From assembly GCF_000090795.2 (NCBI RefSeq), contig NW_003547066.1, positions 1 through 32,500 of the forward strand: a DNA stretch of 32,500 nt, read 5' to 3'. The notes under the pieces are model-generated. The model had not been told where the DNA came from. It did not search any database and was given only the letters and a program-made list of their open reading frames with translations. The stretch comes from Amphimedon queenslandica. Taxonomy: Eukaryota > Porifera > Demospongiae > Haplosclerida > Niphatidae. Both the position numbers and the translations under genes were made by a program. Positions 11,433 to 24,154 of this stretch are shown here, one piece after another. How positions within the stretch are numbered: position 1 is the first letter of the stretch; each line of letters starts with the position of its first letter.

Positions 11433-11984
11433 ATGAGTAGAAAGGGTCAGCTCGCCCAGCTACACAGATTACAAGTGAGGCTTAAGCTTTCTCCATTATT
11501 ATTGACCTTCTTATTTGTATGTGTAGGAAGATGAGAGGATCCGGGCACAAGAGGAAGACATTAAAAGGTCAGGAAGACTCAGAATACTGAGTATCTAAGA
11601 AAACCTGCCATTTAATACCACTAATGTACTGTTTCTACCATCATTCCATTAGAGAAAAGAAAGACTTGATGAATGCTACTTGGACCCAATCATTGGAAGA
11701 AGTAATCAAAAGTTCCAATAATAATAGTGTGGATGATTATGATCAATAGTCGAGTCAGAATAAGATGCTAAAGAGGAAGCATAAGGAGATGCAGAGAGAA
11801 CTGGAGCTCACTAACAAGTCAATAGCTACAGTATGTTATGAATTATTATACTGCAAATATTAATGGTAGTGTCTTTTTATAGTTGCGTAAAAATCGGCTA
11901 AGAGAGTTGATTATGAAAGAAGAGCTAGAGTATGAAAAAGAATTAAACTCAATTGGACTAACAATACATAAAGAAAGATTATAG
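11433..11984 (+). CDS. CFAP141: CFAP141 (C1orf189)-like ciliary protein
   Basis: Exons 11433-11474, 11527-11567, 11653-11701, 11750-11830 and 11883-11984 give 104 aa with all phases consistent. The protein is short, charged and helical. Its C-terminus (LRELIMKEELEYEKELNSIG, then HKERL) matches the pattern I recall at the end of vertebrate CFAP141: LxxLxxxExxxYxxELxxxG followed by ER near the terminus. Human CFAP141 is about 101 aa. CFAP141 is a microtubule inner protein of ciliary doublets, consistent with ciliated or flagellated cells. Reading straight through 11702-11749 gives an in-frame TAG, but that 48-bp stretch starts gtaatc, ends caatag and is AT-rich, so I read it as a minimal intron of 3n length. 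The gene begins 153 bp after the previous stop on the same strand. Confidence 0.75.
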
Positions 11985-12114
11985 TTTAACTATTATTATT
12001 ATTATGAAAAAAAGAATTAAGTATTAAGTAATACACTAGTACAAAATTATTTCTCTACCAAAATACAAAAAGCTAGGATTCTATAATAACCATTGTTATC
12101 AACTCAGTCTAGAG
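11985..12114. other. Convergent intergenic spacer
   Basis: 130 bp between the stop codons of the CFAP141-like gene (+) and the TRIM-NHL gene (-). AT-rich with ttattattattatg. Shared 3' end region; nothing else seen. Confidence 0.5.
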
Positions 12115-14325
12115 TCAGTATTTCATAATACGACGATTATAATAATCAGGAACGTAAATGTGCCCATCCTTATCCAATGCCATACCATAGCAAGTGCTAC
12201 TGTTATGAAACTGTGAGATTAAATTAACTTGTGTTCTTTGAGGACTTAACACATTCAGATAGTTGGTACTACTATATCGGGATAGGATAAAGATGTATCC
12301 TTCGTCATCAATAGCAATACCAGTAGGATAATTCAAGTAGCCATTAGGATTGTTGTATGTGTAAAGCTGATTTGTACCTTCTGGAGGGAACACCTGTACA
12401 TAATGTTGATTATAAATAGTCACATGAATATTTCCATCATTATCAACTGCTACACCAGCTGGAGTACCATTACATTGAATGACTTGAACAAATGTCCCAT
12501 CCTCTTCAAATACTTGTACTCTGCTATTACTGTAATCAGCTACTAGAATCTTTCCTTTACCATCAGATGCCATACCATAAGGATTAGAAAATTGCCCTTT
12601 CCCATTGCCATTGGTGCCAAACTGACCAATATACTTACCAGTAATGGCAGAGAAATACTGTAAACGATGAAGGCTATTATCACTCACATAGAGCTTGTCT
12701 CCTACTACCAATAAACCAAATGGACTCTGAAACTGACCATCACCATTGCCTTTTGTACCAATAGTTCGTGTCTTATTCCTATCTTGACTAAAAACCTGTA
12801 CAAAGCCATTGCTACTATCACTAGCAAACACATCACCATTAGTATGAACAGCAACACCATATGTATAATTCCCAACATTATAGCTACCTAAATTAGGAAG
12901 TGAGGCATAATTCTTTGATGCTTTTGCAGATAGACCATAAGGACTACTTTTAATATGATGACCTCTTACAGTGACTGATAGAAGGTACTGACCAATACTT
13001 TGAGGTGTGCATGAGATTGTGGCTGCCTTGTTATCATTAGCTATAACAACTTTACCCTCCTCTTTAGTCCCATCACATTTGACAAAAGAGGTTTTTAAAT
13101 GAGCAGTAGCTTTATCCAGAGACAATGGAGTATCGATGGCCAACTTGAATTTCCTTTGCTTCCCTACTGTTGCCAGTGGAATAGCTAACCCAGATTCAAT
13201 AGAATAGCGATCAGGATCAACCTCAAAAACACCTCCAAATCCATTGATCTCATTGCTTATGCCAACAGCCTCCAATTTTGTTAGTATTACCCCATCCTCC
13301 TGTATCTCACGAGGGTGTTCTTTTGATGCTTTTAAACACCTCTCCAATTGATCAGTGATTAATTTCTTAATGCTAAGGACTTCACCAGAATCCACACACT
13401 CACTCACAGATTGGGCTAGTTGGCAACCGAGCAGAACTCCATTCTCAAGCCTCTGAAACTCATTCAACTGCTTCTTAACCGACTCTTTCTTAGCGCTAGC
13501 AATCTCTTCTGTCTCTGCTAGAAGGTACCTGCGACGTTCCTCTAAAATGGTTTTGAGTTTTGTAAATGTTTCCTCAATTTCTTTTTCAATCTCTTCCTTG
13601 CGTGTGTCTATCTGTCGCAGCATTTCCTCCCCATTAGCAATTGATTCAAAGAAAGTACCAGAAACTTTAGCTTCATGGCATTTTGCTGCACTTTCCTTCA
13701 GTGCTTCACGAGCTGCATCTCCTTCTTCAGTGTATTCAATACGATTGTGATCTTTATGAGTTACAATGAAACAATCACGACAGACGAGCATCTCACAGTC
13801 TTGGCAAAAAAACTTGATCTTTTCGTCATCGTGGACAGCACAATATGTTGGTTGACGGCTAACAACGGGGGAAACATCTCCAATCTTCTTACCTCCTAGC
13901 TCAATTAATTCATGGTGGACGGTTTTCTTCATTCGTTTGTGACCTTTCTTGCAAAAATCACACAAAAACAAACAGCATGAACAACAAAATGCTACAGAAG
14001 CATCGTCACTCGATGATGTACACTGGTCACACGGGATGCTGTCCTTGCTACTTATCTTCTCCCTCACGGTAGCCTCTAAGACCTTGTGAGCCAACCAAAG
14101 ATTCTGAGTCAGACCCTTAACTTTACCTGAAGGCAATGGAACATTAGCATCACAGGTGGGACACTTCAATGACTCTTCTCTTCCTTGCTCCTCTTTGATT
14201 TTAACGAGACATTTCATGCAGAAGGAGTGAAGGCATGGAAGTATAAGTGGGTCAGTGTAGTACTCCGAGCATAACCCACACACAAGAGGAATGGGCTCTT
14301 GGATTTCCACTTCGTTGTTAGCCAT
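12115..14325 (-). CDS. TRIM-NHL protein (RING, B-boxes, coiled coil, filamin, NHL)
   Basis: 736-aa intronless frame. The RING is C3HC4: Cys16, Cys19, Cys31, His33, Cys36, Cys39, Cys55, Cys58. Two B-boxes follow at about 98-135 (CDQC, CCSCC, CDFCKKGH) and 159-200 (CAVHDDEKIKFFC, CRDCF, THKDH). A long coiled coil spans about 200-340 (KEEIEKEIEETF, LEERRRYLL). A filamin/ABP280 domain spans about 370-470, and at least five NHL repeats run from about 480 to the end (GDKLYVSDNSLHRLQYF, GKILVADYSNSRVQVF, GHIYVPDYYNRRIMKY). The architecture matches the TRIM2/TRIM3/TRIM71/LIN-41 class: likely RING E3 ubiquitin ligases whose NHL propeller binds protein or RNA. I cannot assign one orthologue. The single exon is odd beside intron-rich neighbours and may reflect retroposition or lineage expansion. 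The start ATG opens just before the RING. Confidence 0.93.
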   Translation of the reverse strand: MANNEVEIQEPIPLVCGLCSEYYTDPLILPCLHSFCMKCLVKIKEEQGREESLKCPTCDANVPLPSGKVKGLTQNLWLAHKVLEATVREKISSKDSIPCDQCTSSSDDASVAFCCSCCLFLCDFCKKGHKRMKKTVHHELIELGGKKIGDVSPVVSRQPTYCAVHDDEKIKFFCQDCEMLVCRDCFIVTHKDHNRIEYTEEGDAAREALKESAAKCHEAKVSGTFFESIANGEEMLRQIDTRKEEIEKEIEETFTKLKTILEERRRYLLAETEEIASAKKESVKKQLNEFQRLENGVLLGCQLAQSVSECVDSGEVLSIKKLITDQLERCLKASKEHPREIQEDGVILTKLEAVGISNEINGFGGVFEVDPDRYSIESGLAIPLATVGKQRKFKLAIDTPLSLDKATAHLKTSFVKCDGTKEEGKVVIANDNKAATISCTPQSIGQYLLSVTVRGHHIKSSPYGLSAKASKNYASLPNLGSYNVGNYTYGVAVHTNGDVFASDSSNGFVQVFSQDRNKTRTIGTKGNGDGQFQSPFGLLVVGDKLYVSDNSLHRLQYFSAITGKYIGQFGTNGNGKGQFSNPYGMASDGKGKILVADYSNSRVQVFEEDGTFVQVIQCNGTPAGVAVDNDGNIHVTIYNQHYVQVFPPEGTNQLYTYNNPNGYLNYPTGIAIDDEGYIFILSRYSSTNYLNVLSPQRTQVNLISQFHNSSTCYGMALDKDGHIYVPDYYNRRIMKY

Positions 14326-14424
14326 TATGGTCTATGCTGGATAGCTGGCACATGCACAATAATTGCGCACAGCGCTCGCGCTCAAGCAGCCACGCCCCAC
14401 AGGGGATTTTTCTGCATTCTACTT
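14326..14424 (-). promoter_or_regulatory. GC-rich promoter stretch upstream of TRIM-NHL
   Basis: 99 bp between the TRIM-NHL start and the stop of the next gene on the same strand. It is locally GC-rich (gcgcacagcgctcgcgctc) and contains CCACGCCC at 14390-14397. Position and composition suggest the core promoter; no TATA box was seen. Confidence 0.35.
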
Positions 14425-14731
14425 TCATTGTTCGTGTAAATGCTTTTGTAAATCTTTAATCATGATTTCAATGTCATCTAATGTCTTCAATAATTTATCT
14501 TCTTTCCGATATTGCTCCAATAGTTCATGAGAATGATAAAATGAAGTACACTTGTCATAATCTATTTTATCGTTGCTGCTTTGATCTACAAACAAAAAGA
14601 GAATGCTAGTCTTAAAAATACTACTAAAAACCTTTTTCAAAATCTTCTGGAGACTCCTTAAATACTATATCATCTTTTGGAGCTGTAGAAAGGTCCTCCA
14701 AAATTGCTTCTATTGAAATCGAGGACGCCAT
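14425..14731 (-). CDS. 86-aa orphan coiled-coil protein
   Basis: Two exons: 14632-14731 (starts MASSISIEAILEDLSTAPKD) and 14425-14585, joined across a 46-bp GT-AG intron in phase 1. The second exon ends YRKEDKLLKTLDDIE...LQKHLHEQ and looks like an amphipathic helix or coiled coil. There is no signal peptide, membrane segment or metal site. I do not recognise the family. It could be a small subunit of a larger coiled-coil complex, but nothing here shows which. Its start lies 60 bp from the glucosidase II beta start on the other strand, so the two probably share a promoter. The intron is open in one frame, which can mislead gene callers into a shorter intronless model. Confidence 0.65.
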
Positions 14732-14791
14732 GTTGCAAAGACCGCCTCTAGGTCGAACCCACCACACATGGTCCTTGTTTGTGGTGAAAAG
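14732..14791. promoter_or_regulatory. Divergent promoter: 86-aa orphan / glucosidase II beta
   Basis: Only 60 bp separate the divergent start codons (36 bp if the upstream ATG at 14768 is used). Both transcripts must start in or next to this gap, so a single bidirectional promoter is likely. No TATA box was seen. Confidence 0.5.
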
Positions 14792-16309
14792 ATGGCCCTC
14801 TTTTATTTCTGTCTTTTATTGCTTTTTGGGTCTTCTCTAGCCACTTCTATTCACGGCGTGTCACTGGAGAAAGCCAGCTTCTATGTACCAGGGAAGAGCT
14901 TCACTTGCCTAGACGGATCAGACACCATTCCATTCAAATACGTCAATGATGACTATTGTGATTGTGCCGACGGCTCTGACGAGCCAGGGACTTCAGCTTG
15001 CCCAGATAACCTCTTCTATTGTCCTAATAAAGGCCACAAAGCCTCCTATCTCCTCTCCTCTCGCGTCAATGATAAGATATGCGACTGCTGTGACGGCTCA
15101 GATGAGTGGGGGACTGACACAACTTGCACCAACACTTGTGAAGAGATGGGCCGAGCAGCTAAAGCTGAGCTACAGAGAAGATTCGAGACGCATGCCCAGG
15201 GATACGAGAAGATGTTAGAGTACTCAAGGCAAGGAGAGGAAAAGAAGAGTGAGTACCAGAAAGAGCTAGAGCAGTACGAGAACGATATCGGAGTCATAGA
15301 GTCCGAAATAGAAACCTTACGACAGGCAAAAGATGATGCTGAAGATCCCGAGACTAAAGCTAAGGACGAACACAAAAATAAATGGGAGGAGTCAATAAAC
15401 ACTCACAAAGCAGCAAAGCGTGAAGTGGAAGCAAGGAAGATGTTTATGCTGCTCGACGCTGATTCTGATGGCCGTGTCACCACACAAGAGGTGATGAATC
15501 ACTCTGAACTGGATGATAATGGTGATAATGTCGTTACTCTTGAAGAAGCTAACCATTACCTGGATGAAGCTGAATCGGTCGACTTTGAGACGTTTCTTGA
15601 ACGAGTTTGGGATGCAATGGCTGCAAACATAGCAAAGAGAGAAGAAGAGAGATTAGATGCCGAGAGAGCCAAGAAGGAGGAAGAGAAGGCACAAAGAGAG
15701 AATGAGGAGGGAGATGAAAAAAAAGATGAAGATGATGATGATGATGATGATGAAGATAATGGAGACAACAAAGACCAAGATAGTCCCCCGAGTGTGATGC
15801 CTCCTTATGACGAGGAAACTCAAAAGTTGATTGAAACAGCCGATAAAGCAAGAAAGGATCTCGAAGAAGCCGAGTCTCGTAAAAGAGACATCGAAGGAAA
15901 ACGTAACGAGAGGCAGAAATACCTCAATATTGATTTCGGTGATAATCAACAGTTTGCTCCTCTTTATCAACAGTGCTATGAGTTCACTGATCGTGAGTAC
16001 ACATACAAACTATGCATGTTTGATAAGGTCACCCAGAGAAATAAAAATGGCGGGAGCGAGACGCGTCTCGGCGAATGGGACAAATGGGATGGTCCACCTA
16101 ATACCTCTGTCCATTCTGTGATGCATTACTCTAATGGAGAGAAGTGCTGGAATGGACCGAATCGATCAACTCTTGTTACTCTGGTTTGTGGTGTGGAGGA
16201 GAAGGTTCTTTCTGCTGGGGAGCCTAATAAATGCGAGTATGCTATGGAGTTTAGTACTCCAGCTTTCTGTCTTGAAAAGCGTCCAGCTCGTCTGCACACT
16301 GAACTATAA
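14792..16309 (+). CDS. PRKCSH: Glucosidase II beta subunit (PRKCSH)
   Basis: Non-catalytic subunit of ER glucosidase II, which trims glucose from N-glycans in glycoprotein quality control. Numbered from this ATG, the protein is 505 aa. A signal peptide (MALFYFCLLLLFGSSLATS) is followed by two LDLa-like Cys-rich modules (DDYCDCADGSDEPGT, ICDCCDGSDEWGT), a coiled coil, two EF-hands (DADSDGRVTTQE and DDNGDNVVTLEE), an Asp-rich stretch, a second coiled coil, and a C-terminal MRH mannose-binding domain from about residue 395 (CYEFTDREYTY, GPNRSTLVTLVCG, CEYAMEF). It ends HTEL, a plausible variant of the usual HDEL retrieval signal. I chose this ATG over the in-frame one at 14768 because it has A at -3 and G at +4 and places the hydrophobic core at the N-terminus. 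Length agrees with the family. The gene is intronless. Confidence 0.96.
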   Translation: MALFYFCLLLLFGSSLATSIHGVSLEKASFYVPGKSFTCLDGSDTIPFKYVNDDYCDCADGSDEPGTSACPDNLFYCPNKGHKASYLLSSRVNDKICDCCDGSDEWGTDTTCTNTCEEMGRAAKAELQRRFETHAQGYEKMLEYSRQGEEKKSEYQKELEQYENDIGVIESEIETLRQAKDDAEDPETKAKDEHKNKWEESINTHKAAKREVEARKMFMLLDADSDGRVTTQEVMNHSELDDNGDNVVTLEEANHYLDEAESVDFETFLERVWDAMAANIAKREEERLDAERAKKEEEKAQRENEEGDEKKDEDDDDDDDEDNGDNKDQDSPPSVMPPYDEETQKLIETADKARKDLEEAESRKRDIEGKRNERQKYLNIDFGDNQQFAPLYQQCYEFTDREYTYKLCMFDKVTQRNKNGGSETRLGEWDKWDGPPNTSVHSVMHYSNGEKCWNGPNRSTLVTLVCGVEEKVLSAGEPNKCEYAMEFSTPAFCLEKRPARLHTEL

Positions 16310-16548
16310 TTAATCTTATTATTATAATCTGTGTATCTTTCTTTCATTATTTACAGGATTATTAATGGATTATTATCATTAATAATAATAATTATTATTA
16401 ATTAATTAATTTTTTGATTAAAATTTAAAAGTAATTTTTTCTGCATCCGTTAAATAAATATTTACGGTATCCTTGCAACTCTGATAAAGGGTGGGGCTCG
16501 CTTTGCATTTTTCATGTCTTGAGCTTCTTGGATGTCAGCAAAGATAAA
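16310..16548. other. Intergenic region
   Basis: 239 bp between the glucosidase II beta stop and the ASPP-like start. It is AT-rich (aataataataattattattaattaatt), with an AATAAA near 16453 that could be the poly(A) signal of the upstream gene. The ASPP-like promoter must lie in the 3' half, which is less AT-rich (ctctgataaagggtggggctcgc). Confidence 0.45.
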
Positions 16549-19183
16549 ATGGAAGACTCTGAGGTCAGCATAAGGATTGAGCTAAAGTCTGGGAGGCGTT
16601 TCCCACTAGTTGTGGCCTTCTCTCACTCTGCAACATGCAGTGACATACTGGATACCATCAAATCCTGTTTGTTTGAGATAGACATGACAAGTTATGGCAG
16701 CCAATGGATTTTAATGGAGTGCTGGCATGGGATAAGTAAGTAGCTAAAGCCCCAAAGGAAATGCAATGTCTTTATCTTTAGACAAGAGGCTGAATGGTAG
16801 AGATAACTTTCAAAATGTGATGAATTCATGGGCTGACTCCACAAGTGTTGCATTTGTTGCAAGAGAGAAAAGACACCAAAAGAAGCAAGAAAAAAGAAAG
16901 AGGAGATTGTCACAGAAGCAAGCCCTGCCTTCGGGCAAAAGCATTCAAAGGGAAATAAAAGAGACAAGGAGAGAGGTGGATAGATTGAATCTACTGCTAC
17001 TGAAAAGGGACAGACTCAGCTCCGACCCAATCAGAGATACTATTCAAATGATGTCAGCTTTGAGTGATAAAGTGGATGGTCTTCGAAGTAAAAAGGAACA
17101 ATTAGGTAATAGCTAATATAACCATACGAGCACATAAAACTCTTAGTATTGTCAAGAGTAAATAATACCTAAATTGTAAAGTAAAGACTTTTTGGTCTAA
17201 AACAAATCGCAAACCTTTTATAACACGAAATATTTATACACATAGAATATTTAATGTTTATGGCTGATAACATGATTCAAAATAATGTCGTAAATTGAAA
17301 ACTGAAAAGTCGGATAAGAATAGAATGACTAACTTTAGACTTTATTGTATTACACAGTCATGTAACCTAAAAGAAAAAGAATGATAAATGCATTTAGAGT
17401 GGCTTACAATACTTTAAAAGGCTGAAAATAATGTCCATTTTCTCTTTGCTGGTATTCAAGAAAAGATTTCCAAGCTCAAGGCGGCAAAATCACGTGGGCA
17501 ACACTTAAAGTATACGGAGGTTTACTGAAACCACGTGGTTACATAGTGCACATAATCTGTAACATAACAGTGACATACCAATGTAACATAACATTACCAG
17601 TAGAGTACTATAGCAGCCAAAAATAACAATATTTGTGGTCTACTACAATGTTATGATTGCAACTATATATAGCTAGAGAAGTCTTTAATATGAACCATGA
17701 AGCTGCACGGCTCACTGAACAACTAACATTCCTCAGGAGAAGTTCACAAACAGCCAGTGACTCCCTCACACAAGCCAAAGAAGCCAGAGAGGAGAGGAGG
17801 AGAAAAACAGAGAAGGAAACAAGAGAAGGACTGGAAGAGCTAAATGAAGCCATTTCTGCTACTCAGTTAGAATTAGAAGTAAGCAACCAAAATGTTTTGA
17901 TTTGTTTCATCTAAATGTAACCAGAGAAGACAATTTATGAGTGAACTGCAAGACAATAAGATTTATATCCTGCAAGAAGAGATATCCAGTTTGCAGAGTA
18001 GCCTGAGCCAGAGAGAAAAGGAGAAGGATAAAATGAAGCAATGGGTTGGAAATGGAACAGTAAAAGAAGGTAAACACAGTGTGTGGCAATGAATAGATTT
18101 TGATTATTATTTTACCAGTTTTCGCACCACCTGGGATACCACAAAGCATACCTGGAGAGATAAAAAGAGAAAGAGAAGGAGGAGGTAGAAATTAATAAAA
18201 ATGGATTTACAGGAATGTTGTTGTTTACAGACTCATTTAAAAGACGATTTGTTCTACTAAATAAAAAGACAAAACAACAAGTAGAAGAGGAAGCACGGGC
18301 TTTCCGTGAAGCTGCAATGAAACCTCAAGACGTTGACTCACCAATGTCACCACAAGCTGACTTTCCATTTTCCCTTAGTCAAAAGAGACGAATGTCAAAA
18401 GACGAAAAGAAAGAAAAGAAAGGAATACTAGTGAGAAATGCAAAGGAGAAGGACGAGAAGAAAGCCTCAGGAAGAGTCTACTTTGATGCGACAGCACTGC
18501 TCCTTAATGCAGCAGGGGAAGGTGACATGGAGCTAATAAAGCAATGCATTAGAAAAGTATGTTATTATGCAGACACAAGTCATCTCTCTTTCAGTTAGGA
18601 GGATGTCAAGTCTTTAGCTCCAAAGGTGCTACTTGCTTGCACAATGCAGTCTGCTCTGGAAACCTGAGTATAATGGAATACTTTATCGAGCTCGGATGTG
18701 ATGTGAATGCTCAAGACTGTGAAGGATGGTAAGATAATTGTAAAGTAGTACTTATGATTATATTATATCTGAAGGACCCCATTGCATTGTGCAGCCGGAT
18801 TCACTCATCTACCTGCAATGCATCTACTTCTACAAAATGGAGCGTCCCTTTACCTCCAGACATCGGATGAACAGTATCCAATAGATTTAGTCCGAGAGGC
18901 ATCAGAATGTGACAATGATGACATAGATGCACTTAACTGCTACCAATACTTGCGGGATTGCTGGCAAGGACTCGGGAAAATTAAAGAAAGAAAAGTCTAT
19001 GCTCTTTTTAGCTACGTAGCAACAAGCAATGAAGAGCTAAGCTTCATGAGTGGAGAGGAAATGATTGTAATGCACAGAGAGGAAGACTTGGGATGGTGGA
19101 TAGTGGAGAACGGTCAAGGGATGAAAGGATTTGTACCATCGACTTTCTTTGGTCTCTATCCTCGGAGACAAATAGTACTATAA
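16549..19183 (+). CDS. ASPP-family protein (Ubl/RA-like, coiled coil, ankyrin, SH3)
   Basis: Homologue of TP53BP2/PPP1R13B, which bind p53-family proteins and PP1 and act at cell junctions. Exons 16549-16735, 16782-17105, 17673-17878, 17925-18069, 18119-18184, 18231-18556, 18595-18728 and 18775-19183 give 598 aa with all phases consistent. The N-terminal ~75 residues resemble the ASPP beta-grasp domain; about 90-290 is coiled coil. RVYF near residue 391 aligns with the ASPP PP1-docking RVKF, followed by FDATALLLNAAGEGDMELI (vertebrate: NPLALLLDSSLEGEFDLV). Ankyrin repeats follow (ATCLHNAVCSGNLSIMEYFI, WTPLHCAAG), then a C-terminal SH3 (YALFSYVATSNEELSFMSGE, DLGWWIVENGQGMKGFVPST). At 598 aa it is about half vertebrate ASPP2 because the long proline-rich middle is nearly absent. 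The start is the first ATG of the open frame. Confidence 0.9.
17106..17672 (+). other. Intron of ASPP-like gene
   Basis: 567 bp, the longest intron in this gene. It contains an imperfect short direct repeat near 17560-17600 (gtaacataac twice) and otherwise plain AT-rich sequence. No exon that fits the phase was seen. Confidence 0.45.
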
Positions 19184-19262
19184 AAAGCATATGCACATCA
19201 TACAACAATAATGATAATAATAATAATAATAATAATTTCTAGTTTAATATGTGTATTTGATG

Positions 19263-19784
19263 TCATTGGTCTGATTGTTGCAAAACGGTTGATCCTGATG
19301 GTTCTGCTTCATGTCTCAGTAATGCCGTCTTGTCTCCCTCGTCCCTTAAACCAGTACCTGTGGTCCTTGACTCCTCTAACGATACTTTAGACTCTGGTAT
19401 TTCAACAGAATGAGGGTGGGTAGGAGGGGTAGTTTGGTGGTACTGTTGCCGATACTGTCGTGCTGCTTCTATCTGTCTGTCTATTTCTCTATTACGAGCT
19501 AGCGCCATATTTATCCTTGCCCTCCTCTCCGCCTGTACTTCCCACTGCCACATAGCACAGGCAAAGCATCCCAGAAAACCAAACAGGAGCCCTCCAATGA
19601 CAATATTAGAGATCCCTTCGGGGCATAGGGTTTTGGTACGGCAGGCTCTCTCGAAGCTGCCTTCAGGCGAGGACTCTGTTGCATTCTCCTCTCTTATTGT
19701 AAGGGTTTCAAGCTCGTCCGCCTGAACTGGTATCCCATATATGTTGTTAAAGAGAAGAAAAATCAGGAGAAATATAAAAAGCAT
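19263..19784 (-). CDS. Orphan type I membrane protein
   Basis: 173 aa from the ATG that opens the signal peptide (MLFIFLLIFLLFNNIYG); the frame extends 20 codons further up to 19844, but that extension would bury the signal peptide. The short lumenal or extracellular part has an N-glycosylation site (NAT) and two cysteines (ACRTKTLC). One membrane span follows (ISNIVIGGLLFGFLGCFACAMW), then a charged cytoplasmic helix rich in Arg, Gln and Glu (ERRARINMALARNREIDRQI, YRQQYHQ) and a Ser/Thr-rich tail. No family recognised. The gene is intronless, ends 79 bp from the convergent ASPP-like stop, and lies 130 bp downstream of the ZnT5 stop on the same strand. Confidence 0.7.
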   Translation of the reverse strand: MLFIFLLIFLLFNNIYGIPVQADELETLTIREENATESSPEGSFERACRTKTLCPEGISNIVIGGLLFGFLGCFACAMWQWEVQAERRARINMALARNREIDRQIEAARQYRQQYHQTTPPTHPHSVEIPESKVSLEESRTTGTGLRDEGDKTALLRHEAEPSGSTVLQQSDQ

Positions 19785-19914
19785 AATGGAGGTGTGGACA
19801 CGCCCACAAATCTCATTAATTATTAATGACCACGCCCACATCAATGAATATAAATTAACAATTAATTGAAAATTGCTTTGCTAAAAATAATTATTATTAC
19901 TATAATCGTGATTA

Positions 19915-24104
<4,190 letters not shown>

Positions 24105-24154
24105 CTTGGAATGGGCGTGGCTTGGTGCAATAAAACACGCCTACCAAATTAAGG
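24105..24154. promoter_or_regulatory. Divergent promoter: ZnT5 / misato
   Basis: Exactly 50 bp between the two divergent start codons. It contains gggcgtgg (reverse complement of CCACGCCC) at 24113-24120 and aataaaaca. Both genes must be transcribed from this gap or from within each other's 5' end. Confidence 0.55.

Noticed and set aside
11744..11749. In-frame TAG making the CFAP141-like gene a pseudogene
   Set aside because: The stop lies in a 48-bp GT-AG stretch of typical intron length; removing it gives a full-length product with the conserved C-terminus.
14425..14640. Intronless 71-codon model beginning MKKVFSS
   Set aside because: Its first part is the 46-bp intron of the two-exon orphan. 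The spliced model starts at 14731, keeps phase and has a better start.
15549..15970. Long antisense and alternate-frame ORFs over the acidic part of glucosidase II beta
   Set aside because: They arise from the low-complexity Asp/Glu/Lys codons of the real gene and encode only Ser, His or hydrophobic runs.
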